From SBAX01 sp964646605 (GTDB lineage: Bacteria > Planctomycetota > Phycisphaerae > UBA1845), in contig CAZYEX010000002.1 of assembly GCA_964646605.1 (NCBI GenBank), forward strand, positions 1 through 58,050: DNA of 58,050 bases, in the 5' to 3' direction. This document shows, piece after piece, positions 23,959 through 33,258 of this stretch (position 1 is its first letter; every line of letters starts with the position of its first letter). The position numbers were made by a program, and so were the translations under genes. The notes below the pieces were generated by a model. That model was not told the DNA's origin. It saw nothing but the letters and a program-made list of their open reading frames with translations, and did not search any database.

Positions 23959-25626
23959 TCAATCATCCATCCACCGTCGAATGAGCTGCGCCGCGCCCTC
24001 CGGATCGGCTTCGACCAACTTGGAGACCTCGCTGCCCAGCTCTTGATAGCGCAACGTCTCGTCATCCACCTCGCGTCCGAACAGCATCGTCTCCGAGGCC
24101 GCGGCTTGACCCACGGTGCTGGCCCCGACGGTAAGAATCGGTTCGGCCGTGGACTCGGCGTCGCTCGCCGACGGCGCCGTGGGCGGAATCGGCGACGCCC
24201 TTCGGGCCATTCGGGACATCAAACCCAGACTGGTCAGGGCCAGAAGCGCCAGGCCCGTCTGCGGTCCGTACGTTCGCAGCAAGGCCATTACATCGGTGGA
24301 TTCGGCGGAAGCCTCGACTACCCCCGCACCCTGCGGCGCCCCGCGCAAGGCACCGCCCGCGGCGCTCCAATCCATGTCCGGATAGACGTCGATCTCGACG
24401 TCGTTGGGATTTTTCGCCATCACGATCCGTTGCACGCTGGTCTTGACCCGCGAAACTTGTTCGTCGCGGACCTTGACGAAATCGGGATCGTCGTCCTTGG
24501 GATCGCCCTTGTCGGGAAAACGGGCCCTGAAGACGCCGGCCACAAAACTCCGCGGAATCCCCACCGCGGCGGTCACGCTCTTGGCCGAAAAGGGCATCTG
24601 TTCGACGGTCTCCGACTGCGAGAGTTTCGGCTCGAAGTTCTCAACGTTGCTCTGTTCCGTGGAGTTGGACTGACCGCCGCCGGACTGAGTGATGGCCTGC
24701 CCGAGATTGGCCTGAACGCCCGATTCGGCGGCCGCACCGCCCGAGTTCTGCTCACTGGACTGCGTCATTTCCGTCTTGGCTTGGGGCTGATCGTGCTTGA
24801 TCTTCTGCGTGACCCGCTTGCTGGTTTCCAACTCCACGGAGACCGCGACCTGCACGCCGGGGATGTCGGCCAGTTTGCTCATGATCTTGGAGAGCAGGTG
24901 AGCCTCGCGCTTCTTCTCAATGCTGAGCACGTCGACGCTGGCCGCGTCATCGGGATGGGGAACGTTGTAGGATCGCCCCGTGCGCGTGTCGGTGATGTAG
25001 ACGTTGTGCGGCTTGAGCCCCGCCACCGCTCCCGCGACGAGCTTGGCCAGACCGTCCACCATGGCCTCGGTCAGTTCCTCTCGCGGTCTCAGGGTGACCG
25101 CGACCGACGCGGTGGGCACGTCGGCGGCTCCGCCCAGACGACGCTTGCTTCGTGGGTTGATGATGACCGAGGCCTGTTTCACGAAGGGGGCCGTGGCCAT
25201 CATCTTGGCCAGCTCGTTTCCCTTGGCGTAGTTCTGGGCGTAGTCCCGGGCCTCCGGCGTTTGGAAAGGATTCTGGTCGGCGAGCACGGCGGCCATGTCG
25301 TACAGACTCCCCTCCGGCAGGGCGTCCGCCGAGTGCAACAGGCGAAGGGCGTTGTGCCGATCCGCGGCACGTACGAAAATCCGCGTGCCTGCGAGTTGGT
25401 GATAGATTCCGTTGCCCTTGAGCGACGCCTCCGCGGAATCGAGTTGATCGAAGGTAAAATCGTGGGTGACCAAAGGGACCAGTTCCGGCGTCGAGGACCA
25501 TTGCAACAGCCAAAGGATCGAGAATCCCGCGAGGACGGCGCATAGCCCGATCGCCAGGCGCTGCGAAAGGGTGAGCACGCCCAGGCGGGTGGCGACGTAG
25601 TTCAACAGTTGTCTCAGACGTTCCAT
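23959..25626 (-). CDS. fliF: Flagellar MS-ring protein FliF
   Basis: Forms the MS ring in the inner membrane. The 555-residue product has an N-terminal transmembrane helix (about 23-43), YscJ/FliF ring-building motifs (YDMAAVLADQNPFQTPEARD; RSKRRLGGAADVPTASVAVT), a Gln/Ser/Gly-rich periplasmic stretch, a second transmembrane helix near 460-480, and an acidic C-terminal FliG-binding tail ending EGAAQLIRRWMDD. Length is typical. It lies downstream of fliE in transcription order. Confidence 0.95.
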   Translation of the reverse strand: MERLRQLLNYVATRLGVLTLSQRLAIGLCAVLAGFSILWLLQWSSTPELVPLVTHDFTFDQLDSAEASLKGNGIYHQLAGTRIFVRAADRHNALRLLHSADALPEGSLYDMAAVLADQNPFQTPEARDYAQNYAKGNELAKMMATAPFVKQASVIINPRSKRRLGGAADVPTASVAVTLRPREELTEAMVDGLAKLVAGAVAGLKPHNVYITDTRTGRSYNVPHPDDAASVDVLSIEKKREAHLLSKIMSKLADIPGVQVAVSVELETSKRVTQKIKHDQPQAKTEMTQSSEQNSGGAAAESGVQANLGQAITQSGGGQSNSTEQSNVENFEPKLSQSETVEQMPFSAKSVTAAVGIPRSFVAGVFRARFPDKGDPKDDDPDFVKVRDEQVSRVKTSVQRIVMAKNPNDVEIDVYPDMDWSAAGGALRGAPQGAGVVEASAESTDVMALLRTYGPQTGLALLALTSLGLMSRMARRASPIPPTAPSASDAESTAEPILTVGASTVGQAAASETMLFGREVDDETLRYQELGSEVSKLVEADPEGAAQLIRRWMDD

Positions 25627-25681
25627 GACGTTCTATACTCATTCGACCGGACTCGCCGGACACAGCCGACAGCTCGACGGT

Positions 25682-25990
25682 CTACACCTGCATTTGCTGG
25701 ATTTCTTTGTAGGCGTCGACCAGCTTGTTGCGAATCTCCATGAGCAGATCGAAGGCGATCCCGGCCTTGTTCACGGCGGTCATCACCTCGGCTACGTTCT
25801 CGGTCTGACCGGTCACCAATCGTTGAACGCCCTGATCCGCCTCGGCCTGCAAACGGTTGACCTCGTCCAGGCTCTCCAAGAGAACGGACTTGAAACTTTT
25901 CGACGCCGCAGGCGCAGCCTCCCCTCCGACCGCGGGTCGCGCAGCCCCGACGCCGGGAATCAATCCCGAAACGATCAGCGGATCAGGCAA
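25682..25990 (-). CDS. fliE: Flagellar hook-basal body protein FliE
   Basis: The MS-ring/rod junction protein. The 102-residue product has the FliE C-terminal signature NVAEVMTAVNKAGIAFDLLM followed by EIRNKLVDAYKEIQQMQV, and SFKSVLLESLDEVNRLQAEA before it. The only workable start is TTG 25990, some 13 bases after GGAAGGGAG. It lies between flgC and fliF, the standard flgB-flgC-fliE-fliF order. Confidence 0.92.
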   Translation of the reverse strand: MPDPLIVSGLIPGVGAARPAVGGEAAPAASKSFKSVLLESLDEVNRLQAEADQGVQRLVTGQTENVAEVMTAVNKAGIAFDLLMEIRNKLVDAYKEIQQMQV

Positions 25991-26013
25991 GTCGGTCCAA
26001 CTCCCTTCCTTTA

Positions 26014-26433
26014 TCAGGCAATCAGGCTGATGGTCGTCGCGGCCATTTTCTTCACCATCTCCGCCACGGTGACGTTGGCCTCATAGGCCCGCGCCGCCAC
26101 CATGGCGTTCACCATTTCCGTGTGATAGTCCACGTTGGACACGCGGACGTAACCCTTTTCCTTGCCCGCCGCGATGGCATCCACGTGGCTCGGATCCCAG
26201 CGCAATCCGAACGGGGTCGGGTCTTCGGCGATCTTGGCCACGCGCACGCCCGCGCCCTGACCCCCGTGACGCGCATCGCCCGGCGCGAAGAGCGCCACCC
26301 GGCGGCGATAGGGGTTGGGGTTGCCTTGCTCATCACGGGTCACGTCCTTCATGGCGATGTTGCCCGCGATGACGTCGAGGTTGGTCCGCTGCGCGACCAG
26401 CGCCGACGTCGAGATATCCAGGGTCGAAAACAT
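26014..26433 (-). CDS. flgC: Flagellar proximal rod protein FlgC
   Basis: A rod subunit. The 139-residue product begins with the rod-protein N-terminal helix (LDISTSALVAQRTNLDVIAG, followed by NIA) and ends with the matching C-terminal helix YHTEMVNAMVAARAYEANVT. The central part GYVRVSNVD is also typical. ATG 26433 is preceded by AAGGAGAG. Length is standard. Confidence 0.95.
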   Translation of the reverse strand: MFSTLDISTSALVAQRTNLDVIAGNIAMKDVTRDEQGNPNPYRRRVALFAPGDARHGGQGAGVRVAKIAEDPTPFGLRWDPSHVDAIAAGKEKGYVRVSNVDYHTEMVNAMVAARAYEANVTVAEMVKKMAATTISLIA

Positions 26434-26457
26434 CTACTCTCCTTGCATCCACCATGG

Positions 26458-26502
26458 GGGACCGGTTTTCGACCGGTCCCTCGTCACCCACGAGGGGTGA
26501 CG
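26458..26502. repeat. Two tandem hairpins, flgC/flgB gap (hairpin family copy 2)
   Basis: The perfect 9-bp stem GGGACCGGT-TTTCG-ACCGGTCCC (26458-26480) is followed at once by the perfect 8-bp stem CGTCACCC-ACGAG-GGGTGACG (26482-26502). The second belongs to the family also found at 23890-23910 and 35891-35913. The next bases, CTACAC, contain the complement of the flgB stop codon, so the repeat directly abuts the coding end. Confidence 0.7.
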
Positions 26503-26937
26503 CTACACCGTTCCACGGATCGCCTTCCGCAACCCGGTCATGCGATCGCGGAGTAGGGCCGTCGCCAGTTCGTTGGTCATCCCCGTCTGGGCCAGCTCGC
26601 CCATCTGCTCCTCGATCGACAGGTTGGTCCCGTCGTGAAACAACACGTTCTCCGCCGGCGCTTCGCTGGGCGTGACGCGAAGGGCGCCATTCGGCGCCGT
26701 GGCCAACTCGCTGCCATGTTGGACGACGAACGGCCGACGCGGATCGCGCGACTTCGCCTCCAACGCCTCGGACAGGGCCTGCTGAAAGCCTTTCACGTCC
26801 AGGTGCTTGGCGCGATATCCCGGCGTGTGCATGTTGGCCACGTTCTCGGCGATCATCCGCAGGCGCGCCTCATTGAACTCCAGCGTCTTCACCAGGGCCG
26901 CGACGCTTCCCCGATCCGTCACGTCCGACAAGAACAT
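26503..26937 (-). CDS. flgB: Flagellar proximal rod protein FlgB
   Basis: A rod subunit and the first gene of the leftward structural operon. The 144-residue product has the N-terminal motif ARLRMIAENVANMHTPGYRA (residues 24-43) and the C-terminal helix SIEEQMGELAQTGMTNELAT. The frame stays open 41 codons upstream over the promoter region, but the conserved protein begins at ATG 26937, after GGGCGG. A sigma-54-type promoter candidate lies about 50 bases upstream. Confidence 0.94.
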   Translation of the reverse strand: MFLSDVTDRGSVAALVKTLEFNEARLRMIAENVANMHTPGYRAKHLDVKGFQQALSEALEAKSRDPRRPFVVQHGSELATAPNGALRVTPSEAPAENVLFHDGTNLSIEEQMGELAQTGMTNELATALLRDRMTGLRKAIRGTV

Positions 26938-26987
26938 CGCCGCCCACCGCCCTTTCACGTCCGCACGCCGACCCGAGTACGTCGTAA

Positions 26988-27003
26988 GGCACGCCCTATG
27001 CCA
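26988..27003 (-). promoter_or_regulatory. Candidate sigma-54 (-24/-12) promoter of the flgB operon
   Basis: On the minus strand this reads TGGCATAGGGCGTGCC. It matches the sigma-54 consensus TGGCAYR-N4-TTGC at the invariant -24 GG and -12 GC with exactly the required 10-base separation, missing one T of the TTGC block. The expected transcript start is about 40 bases upstream of flgB ATG. The gene just upstream encodes an NtrC-family activator with an intact GAFTGA loop, which supports the reading. Confidence 0.6.
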
Positions 27004-27123
27004 TGATCCCCGACCCCGCGCAGGGCGGTTGAGGACGGCGACGCCCGTGGCACGCGCCACGCACGACTTGCGCGACCGGCAAGACCTGCGCCCTGCACCT
27101 CACGGATCCGTGGTCGGCGCGAC

Positions 27124-28518
<1,395 letters not shown>

Positions 28519-28521
28519 GTT

Positions 28522-29478
28522 CTATGCCTCACCTCCCGTGGGACACGCCGCCGCACCCGCGGTGCGAACGGTCCGTGGCCCGAATTTGCGAGGCCGACTT
28601 CGCGCCGGCCCGACCCTGCGACTCGAACGAGCCTCCAGCGGCGCCAAGGCCGCCGGAAGCGACAACACAAAACAGGCCCCGCCCTCCGGCCGGTTGCGGA
28701 CGGTGACACTTCCGCCATGCGCTTCGGCGATGCGATGAACGATGGCCAATCCCAACCCCGTTCCATGATCTTTGGTGGTGAAGAAGGGGTTGAAGACTCG
28801 GTGCAGGTTCTCTTGCCCGATGCCCGGCCCATCGTCTTCCACGACGATCGACGCCGGCTCCTCGCGCTCGCCTCTCTCACCCAAGCGGATCCAAACCCGC
28901 CCGGCCTCCCCAACGGCGTCCAAAGCGTTGAACACCAGGTTGAGCAACGCCCGCTCCACCAACGTGGAGTCACAAGACAGTTCGAGTTCACCTAATGCCG
29001 GATCCACGAAGACGCGGGCGCTTCGGGCTTGCGCCGCGGATTCCGTCTGCGCGACGACCTCATCCAACACCGTCCCCAGGCAGACGCGGGCCAGTCTCGG
29101 CTCGCCGTCTCCGGCAAATGCAAGAATGTCGCGGATCACATGTTCGAGGTTCTGCACGCCGGCGCTGATCCGCCTGGCTACGTCTTGCTGCTCGGGGCGA
29201 TCGCACAGGTCGCGTTCCAACAAGGATGCGTAAAGCCCGATTCCGCCGAGCGGATTGCGAATCTCGTGAGCGACTCCCGCGGCCATCTCGCCCAACGCGG
29301 CCAACCGTTCGCGGCGCTCGAGGGCGCGGTTCTTCTCTTGCAGTTCCCCGCCCAGCCGCGCCACTTCGGCGAGCAAGGTCTCGTGCGAGCGTTTCAAACG
29401 CTCGGTCACGTCGTTGTAGGTGCGGAGGATCGCCACCAAGTCGGGATCGTGGGTCATCGCCGGAATGGCCGCGTTCAT
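28522..29478 (-). CDS. Cytosolic sensor histidine kinase (NtrB/FlgS-like)
   Basis: The likely partner of the adjacent NtrC-family regulator. The 318-residue product lacks transmembrane segments. It has an N-terminal helix/coiled coil (about 25-65), the phospho-acceptor H-box GVAHEIRNPLGGI with His71, an N-box VFNALDAVGEAGRV, and ATP-binding G boxes VEDDGPGIGQENLHRVFNPF and HGTGLGLAIVHRIAE. It has no PAS domain, so the signal is probably read through protein contacts, as for FlgS sensing the export apparatus (inference). Its start overlaps the upstream gene by ATGA. Confidence 0.92.
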   Translation of the reverse strand: MNAAIPAMTHDPDLVAILRTYNDVTERLKRSHETLLAEVARLGGELQEKNRALERRERLAALGEMAAGVAHEIRNPLGGIGLYASLLERDLCDRPEQQDVARRISAGVQNLEHVIRDILAFAGDGEPRLARVCLGTVLDEVVAQTESAAQARSARVFVDPALGELELSCDSTLVERALLNLVFNALDAVGEAGRVWIRLGERGEREEPASIVVEDDGPGIGQENLHRVFNPFFTTKDHGTGLGLAIVHRIAEAHGGSVTVRNRPEGGACFVLSLPAALAPLEARSSRRVGPARSRPRKFGPRTVRTAGAAACPTGGEA

Positions 29479-29969
29479 GGGGTCTCATCCAGTCGGAAGA
29501 TGGGCTCGCGCCACTCTCTGCGCGGTGCGTAGGCCGTCAGGGCGTCACCCGCGGCGTGAAACCGACCTAGCTCGTCCGACACCCCCTGCTTCTTCACCGA
29601 CAGCAAGCGGGCATCCTGCTCATCGCTCTCGATGACCCGTTGCAGACACCGGGCGGCATCGCTCACCAACCGTTCGGCCTCGAGTCGCTGCGCGTCGCCC
29701 AGCCCCTCTCGAAACGATGCCCAACCTTTCCGGATCGGGGCCAACAAACCGGCCAGCCGCGCTAACTCCGCGGAGAGCTTCTGCCGATCCGCCAGCAACG
29801 ACAGGAGCGACCCCGTGTCGTCCGCGCGAACCAGCGATCGTTGCCGTGCGGCGAACTGTTCGAGGCGCGCAAAGAGGTGCGCCTGCCTGCGAAGCAAGCC
29901 CAGGACGTCGTCCGCGCCCTCCTCAGACTCCGTCACACCTGCTTGCGCCGTCATCATGCCCACGCTCAT
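29475..29969 (-). CDS. FlgN-like flagellar export chaperone
   Basis: A 164-residue helical protein with long amphipathic helices (LLRRQAHLFARLEQFAARQR and GSLLSLLADRQKLSAELARL). Fold type and length match the FlgN family of hook-filament junction protein chaperones. The family is weakly conserved, so the call rests on helix pattern and flagellar context. ATG 29969 follows AAGGGCGG; the frame upstream is not convincing protein. It overlaps the kinase start and lies 25 bases after the TPR gene. Confidence 0.65.
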   Translation of the reverse strand: MSVGMMTAQAGVTESEEGADDVLGLLRRQAHLFARLEQFAARQRSLVRADDTGSLLSLLADRQKLSAELARLAGLLAPIRKGWASFREGLGDAQRLEAERLVSDAARCLQRVIESDEQDARLLSVKKQGVSDELGRFHAAGDALTAYAPRREWREPIFRLDETP

Positions 29970-29994
29970 CACTGGTCCGCCCTTCACGCGAGAA

Positions 29995-32349
29995 TCAGAA
30001 CAACCCGGACTCGCCGAGCCACTCCAGGTATTGCACCCAATCACTCCGCGCTTCCGGGGAGATCGAAACCTCGAAGGCACGCTCGGGCATGGCGGCGGTC
30101 AGCACCATAGCCCGCGCCAGGGCCGCCCGCGCTTCCTCCGCCTGACCCAAGAACACGTGACAATGAATGATCTGCACGGAAGCGGCCAAGCCGCTGGGAA
30201 CGTCCTTGTAGTTTCCCGCCGCCTCCTCATAGAGCTTCAGGGCCCGTGCATACTCCTGCATCTCGAAATAACAGTCGGCCTCGTAGAGATAGGCATGCCG
30301 CAAGAGCATCTGATCCAGGCGTTGCAGCGACGCGGGGTTTCTCGCTTCGTATTCCGTGATCACCCGGCGATACAGTTCCCGCGCCGTGGTCAGACGAGAA
30401 GTGGACTCCGCGCGGAGGGCCGCGATTTCGCCGTCGAACGACGCCTCGCCGATCTCCTCCCGCAAGGCCAAACCGCTTTGGCGATAGGCATCGGCGAGAA
30501 CGCCTCGGGCGTGGACGGCTCTTGGATCTTGCGGATAACGCTGCAGCGCTTCATCCACGGCGGAGATGGCGCGTTCGAACGCTCCGCGGCGGGCGAGCAC
30601 GTCGCCTAGCAGGAACAACGCGTCGCTGAACTCCGGCGCCTCGGGGGTGAAGATCTCCGACTCCTCCAGAACGATCCGTAGCGTCTTCTCCGCCAATTCC
30701 AAATGATCGCCGCCTAGCGACCCGTGACAGCGCGCCAGGGGCACCAACGCCCGAGCGCCGTCCAAGGTCCTCGGGAATCGCCGATAGCATTCCTGGTAGG
30801 CGACGACCGCCGCATTGAGCTGCCTGGCATTTTGTCGGAGCTGACCGATCCTGAGCCATGCCCGCGGCACGAGCGTGTCGGCCGGTCGCTCGGCGATGAA
30901 GGCCTCGAAGAGTCTCACGGCATCCGCGGTCTTGCCGGCTTTCGAGTAGGTCTCCGCCGCCGACCAACTGGCCTCCGAACTCCGTCGTTCGTTGAGCGTG
31001 TTCACCTTGGCGAGTTCCAGGTAGGCGCCGGCGGCCTCGGCGAGAAGCTCTGTTTGAGACCGCGTCGGGGCGTCGGTTTGCAACGCCGCGTCAGCGGATG
31101 GGAACTCCTCCGCCAGTTGCACCGCGATTTCCGCGAACTGTTGCAACTGCGCGGAGGCGTGCTCGATGCGTCGCTTGTCCACCAAGGGAAGCGCCAACCG
31201 GGCGTAGGCCAGGGCCGCATGCAATCGACCGTTGCGGCGTTGCGTCTCTGCGGCGACGCCCAGCGAAACCGCCACGGCCGCGCGGTTCACCACGCGTGGG
31301 TCCTCGACGGATTCGAGCTCATCCAAGACCAACTGATAGGCGACGGCGGCCTCGTCGGTTCGTTCCAACATGGCCAGGGCCTCGGCCTGTCCCAGACGGC
31401 TCGCCACGGTGTACGGCCCGCGTGAGTGATTGCGAACCACGTCGTGAAAGAACGAAAGAGCCTCCTGGGGTCGCTGAGGTCCGCCGTCGCTCAACGCCAC
31501 TCGACCCAGCAGCCAGCCCGTCATGGCGTTGATCGCGTCCGTGGGCTCGACGGCGTTGCGGAGGCTCCGTAGGCGCCTTTGGGCCTCATCGAACTCGCCG
31601 ACCTTGTATAGATGAAATGCCCCGAGAAACTCGAAACGCGATTGGAAATCCGTTTCCCGGAAGCGGTCGGCATTCTCGGCCAGCAACGTTGCGCATTGAT
31701 CGAGACGATCCAACTCTTCTTGAACCGCGAGTTGCTCCTCCAACGCCCAGAAACGCAAGTCGAGGCGGGAGTCAGGTAATTCCTTGAGGAGCGCCGCGAG
31801 ACGTGCGTGGATGTCCTCGGGCTTCGCCTCGAGCCGGCGGACCAGGGTGCGGATGATGTGCCGTTGCAGGTCCCACGGGTCTGGCAGACCCGCGGCCATC
31901 GCCTGATCGAAGTACTCGATGGCGGCGGAGAACTGCCCCTGCCACTCCAAGGCCTCGCCGAGGTGGGCGAGATCCGTGCTCGCCACTTCCGCGCCGCCCG
32001 TCTGAGCCGCTCGAAAGCGATCGACCACGCCCCTGCCTGCGGAAACCGAACAGCCTCGGCGTGAGGCATGCGAAAACTGGGCCCGAGCCATGCAGAGTTC
32101 AACGGCGGCGCGCTCCGACCCGGTGCAGTCCTTCCGGGCCAGCAGCCTCTCGCCAAGTTCCAGGGCATGAGAATCGGCCCCTGCGACGGTCAGGGCTTCG
32201 AGTTGCGTGACGCCCTCGGATAGCGGTACGCGGACCCCGCGAGGGTTGGAGAAGTGGATCGACGCGGCGAGCGTGGCTAACGACAACAGCAGAAGCGGGA
32301 TCTGCCACTTACCCGCTGCACGTTCTCGCCACGTCGCCATCGCGCTCAT
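29995..32349 (-). CDS. Membrane-anchored TPR-repeat protein
   Basis: A 784-residue protein with one N-terminal transmembrane helix (WQIPLLLLSLATLAASIHF, residues 15-33) followed by a long array of TPR-like helical pairs. Examples are SEASWSAAETYSKAGKTADA, PRAWLRIGQLRQNARQLNAA and AYLYEADCYFEMQEYARALK. It is probably a large superhelical scaffold facing the periplasm. It is the first gene of the leftward group TPR-flgN-kinase-regulator, so it may act in motility or as a sensor scaffold; no specific function can be assigned. Confidence 0.85.
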   Translation of the reverse strand: MSAMATWRERAAGKWQIPLLLLSLATLAASIHFSNPRGVRVPLSEGVTQLEALTVAGADSHALELGERLLARKDCTGSERAAVELCMARAQFSHASRRGCSVSAGRGVVDRFRAAQTGGAEVASTDLAHLGEALEWQGQFSAAIEYFDQAMAAGLPDPWDLQRHIIRTLVRRLEAKPEDIHARLAALLKELPDSRLDLRFWALEEQLAVQEELDRLDQCATLLAENADRFRETDFQSRFEFLGAFHLYKVGEFDEAQRRLRSLRNAVEPTDAINAMTGWLLGRVALSDGGPQRPQEALSFFHDVVRNHSRGPYTVASRLGQAEALAMLERTDEAAVAYQLVLDELESVEDPRVVNRAAVAVSLGVAAETQRRNGRLHAALAYARLALPLVDKRRIEHASAQLQQFAEIAVQLAEEFPSADAALQTDAPTRSQTELLAEAAGAYLELAKVNTLNERRSSEASWSAAETYSKAGKTADAVRLFEAFIAERPADTLVPRAWLRIGQLRQNARQLNAAVVAYQECYRRFPRTLDGARALVPLARCHGSLGGDHLELAEKTLRIVLEESEIFTPEAPEFSDALFLLGDVLARRGAFERAISAVDEALQRYPQDPRAVHARGVLADAYRQSGLALREEIGEASFDGEIAALRAESTSRLTTARELYRRVITEYEARNPASLQRLDQMLLRHAYLYEADCYFEMQEYARALKLYEEAAGNYKDVPSGLAASVQIIHCHVFLGQAEEARAALARAMVLTAAMPERAFEVSISPEARSDWVQYLEWLGESGLF

Positions 32350-32630
32350 CCTGAGCCACCGTCATCCGCCACCGCGCATCCTGTCACGGTAGAACGGATT
32401 GTCGGCAGATTCTGCGTTCGCTCTCCACCGCGCGATGGGGGCATTGCGGGGGGGAAGGGACAATGCTGAGAGTCGGGCCGATTCACAGACGACGGGGCTT
32501 GCCGGGCTTGCCAGAGGATGGGCGTTGACAACCCTGAGAACGCCGATGGACGGAGATGTCGATGTTGCGAAGCGGGTCGCGCCGTGGAACCACGAACGCA
32601 TGCCAGGGTGTTGACGCGGCGGGCAAAGAA
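32350..32630. other. Non-coding region upstream of the TPR/flgN/kinase/regulator group
   Basis: No convincing gene is present. It should contain the promoter of the leftward TPR gene. I searched for sigma-54 spacing: two TGGCA sequences on the minus strand (around 32510 and 32600) are not followed by GC at the right distance. I see no other clear signal. Confidence 0.4.
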
Positions 32631-32666
32631 CGGCGGCGGAGCGCACCGAAGTACACTCCGCCGCCG
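32631..32666 (-). terminator. Strong GC hairpin downstream of the small Cys protein gene
   Basis: CGGCGGCGGAG (32631-32641) and CTCCGCCGCCG (32656-32666) form a perfect 11-bp stem with a 14-nt loop. It begins 36 bases past the stop of the leftward gene at 32703. In that direction the stem is followed by GTTCTTTG, a weak U-rich tail, so an intrinsic terminator is likely. Confidence 0.7.
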
Positions 32667-32702
32667 AAAAAACTTTCTAGCGTTCGACGATCGCCGAGGG
32701 GA

Positions 32703-32984
32703 CTAGAAGTTGACGCTGCAGTCCAGGTTGCTGGCGATCATCTTCGCCTTGGTAATGGTGATGAAGGGGTTTTCGCTGAGCTTGGTCACGAACAACTGCT
32801 CGGTGCCGATGATGTTGACCAGCGGCGAACGGCCGGGGGCAACGCCGTCTTCGGGAACGCGGAGCAGGTGGCCGCTCCAGTTGCAAATGTAGCAACCGGG
32901 CTCCTGGATGCTCTCGAACGGGACCGTGGTGCCCGTCGAGTTGCGCGACTCGTAGCCTGTGCCGGGATGGGTGGCGGTGGTCAT
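32703..32984 (-). CDS. Conserved-looking small protein with CYIC motif
   Basis: A 93-residue soluble protein without signal peptide. It has a polar Thr/Ser/Gly-rich N-terminal third, then a compact domain beginning EPGCYICNWSGHLLRVPEDG and ending KAKMIASNLDCSVNF. Three Cys residues (two as CxxC) could bind metal or form a disulfide. ATG 32984 is preceded by AAAGGA; the drawn frame upstream is repeat-like. I believe similar proteins occur in planctomycetes but cannot name a family. Its own hairpin terminator follows, so it is a single-gene unit; two strong palindromes lie just upstream. Confidence 0.75.
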   Translation of the reverse strand: MTTATHPGTGYESRNSTGTTVPFESIQEPGCYICNWSGHLLRVPEDGVAPGRSPLVNIIGTEQLFVTKLSENPFITITKAKMIASNLDCSVNF

Positions 32985-33041
32985 GGGTTTTTTCCTTTCT
33001 CTGGAGGTACTGGACCTACTCAAATCCGGTTCGGTTTATGA

Positions 33042-33088
33042 GACCATCGGCGCCGATGGTCCTCGTGAGGAGAGCACATGCTCTCCTC
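33042..33088. promoter_or_regulatory. Two adjacent perfect palindromes upstream of the small Cys protein
   Basis: GACCATCGGCGCCGATGGTC (33042-33061) is a perfect 20-bp palindrome with no loop. GAGGAGAGCA-CA-TGCTCTCCTC (33067-33088) has a 10-bp stem. They start 58 bases upstream of the ATG at 32984, within its likely promoter/leader. A loopless palindrome suits a dimeric repressor operator; the second could be a leader hairpin. They may instead be mobile repeats. Confidence 0.55.
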
Positions 33089-33150
33089 GACCGCTCTGGG
33101 CGTCTATCGGAAGGGATGGAATAACCCTGAAGGTAACGGGAAGGAAAAAA

Positions 33151-33208
33151 GGGACGAAGGGACAGAGGGACGAAGGCTGGATCTTTTGAACTGTGAACTT
33201 TGAACTTC
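33151..33208. repeat. Composite octad/heptad repeat upstream of the Rieske gene
   Basis: GGGACGAAGGGACAGAGGGA and the next six bases (33151-33176) form an 8-nt-unit array (GGGACGAA, GGGACAGA, GGGACGAA). It is followed by TTTGAACTGTGAACTTTGAA and CTT (33186-33208), three 7-nt units. The same pair of unit types occurs in the fliQ/fliR gap at 10575-10616. It is non-coding. Confidence 0.65.
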
Positions 33209-33258
33209 ATTGCAGCGGCGCCTATTGACGTGGGTCGCGGGGCGAAGAAAGTGCCGAT

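Noticed and set aside
23899..25545. Plus-strand frame of 548 codons opposite fliF
   Set aside because: Antisense shadow of fliF; repetitive Gly/Arg/His composition.
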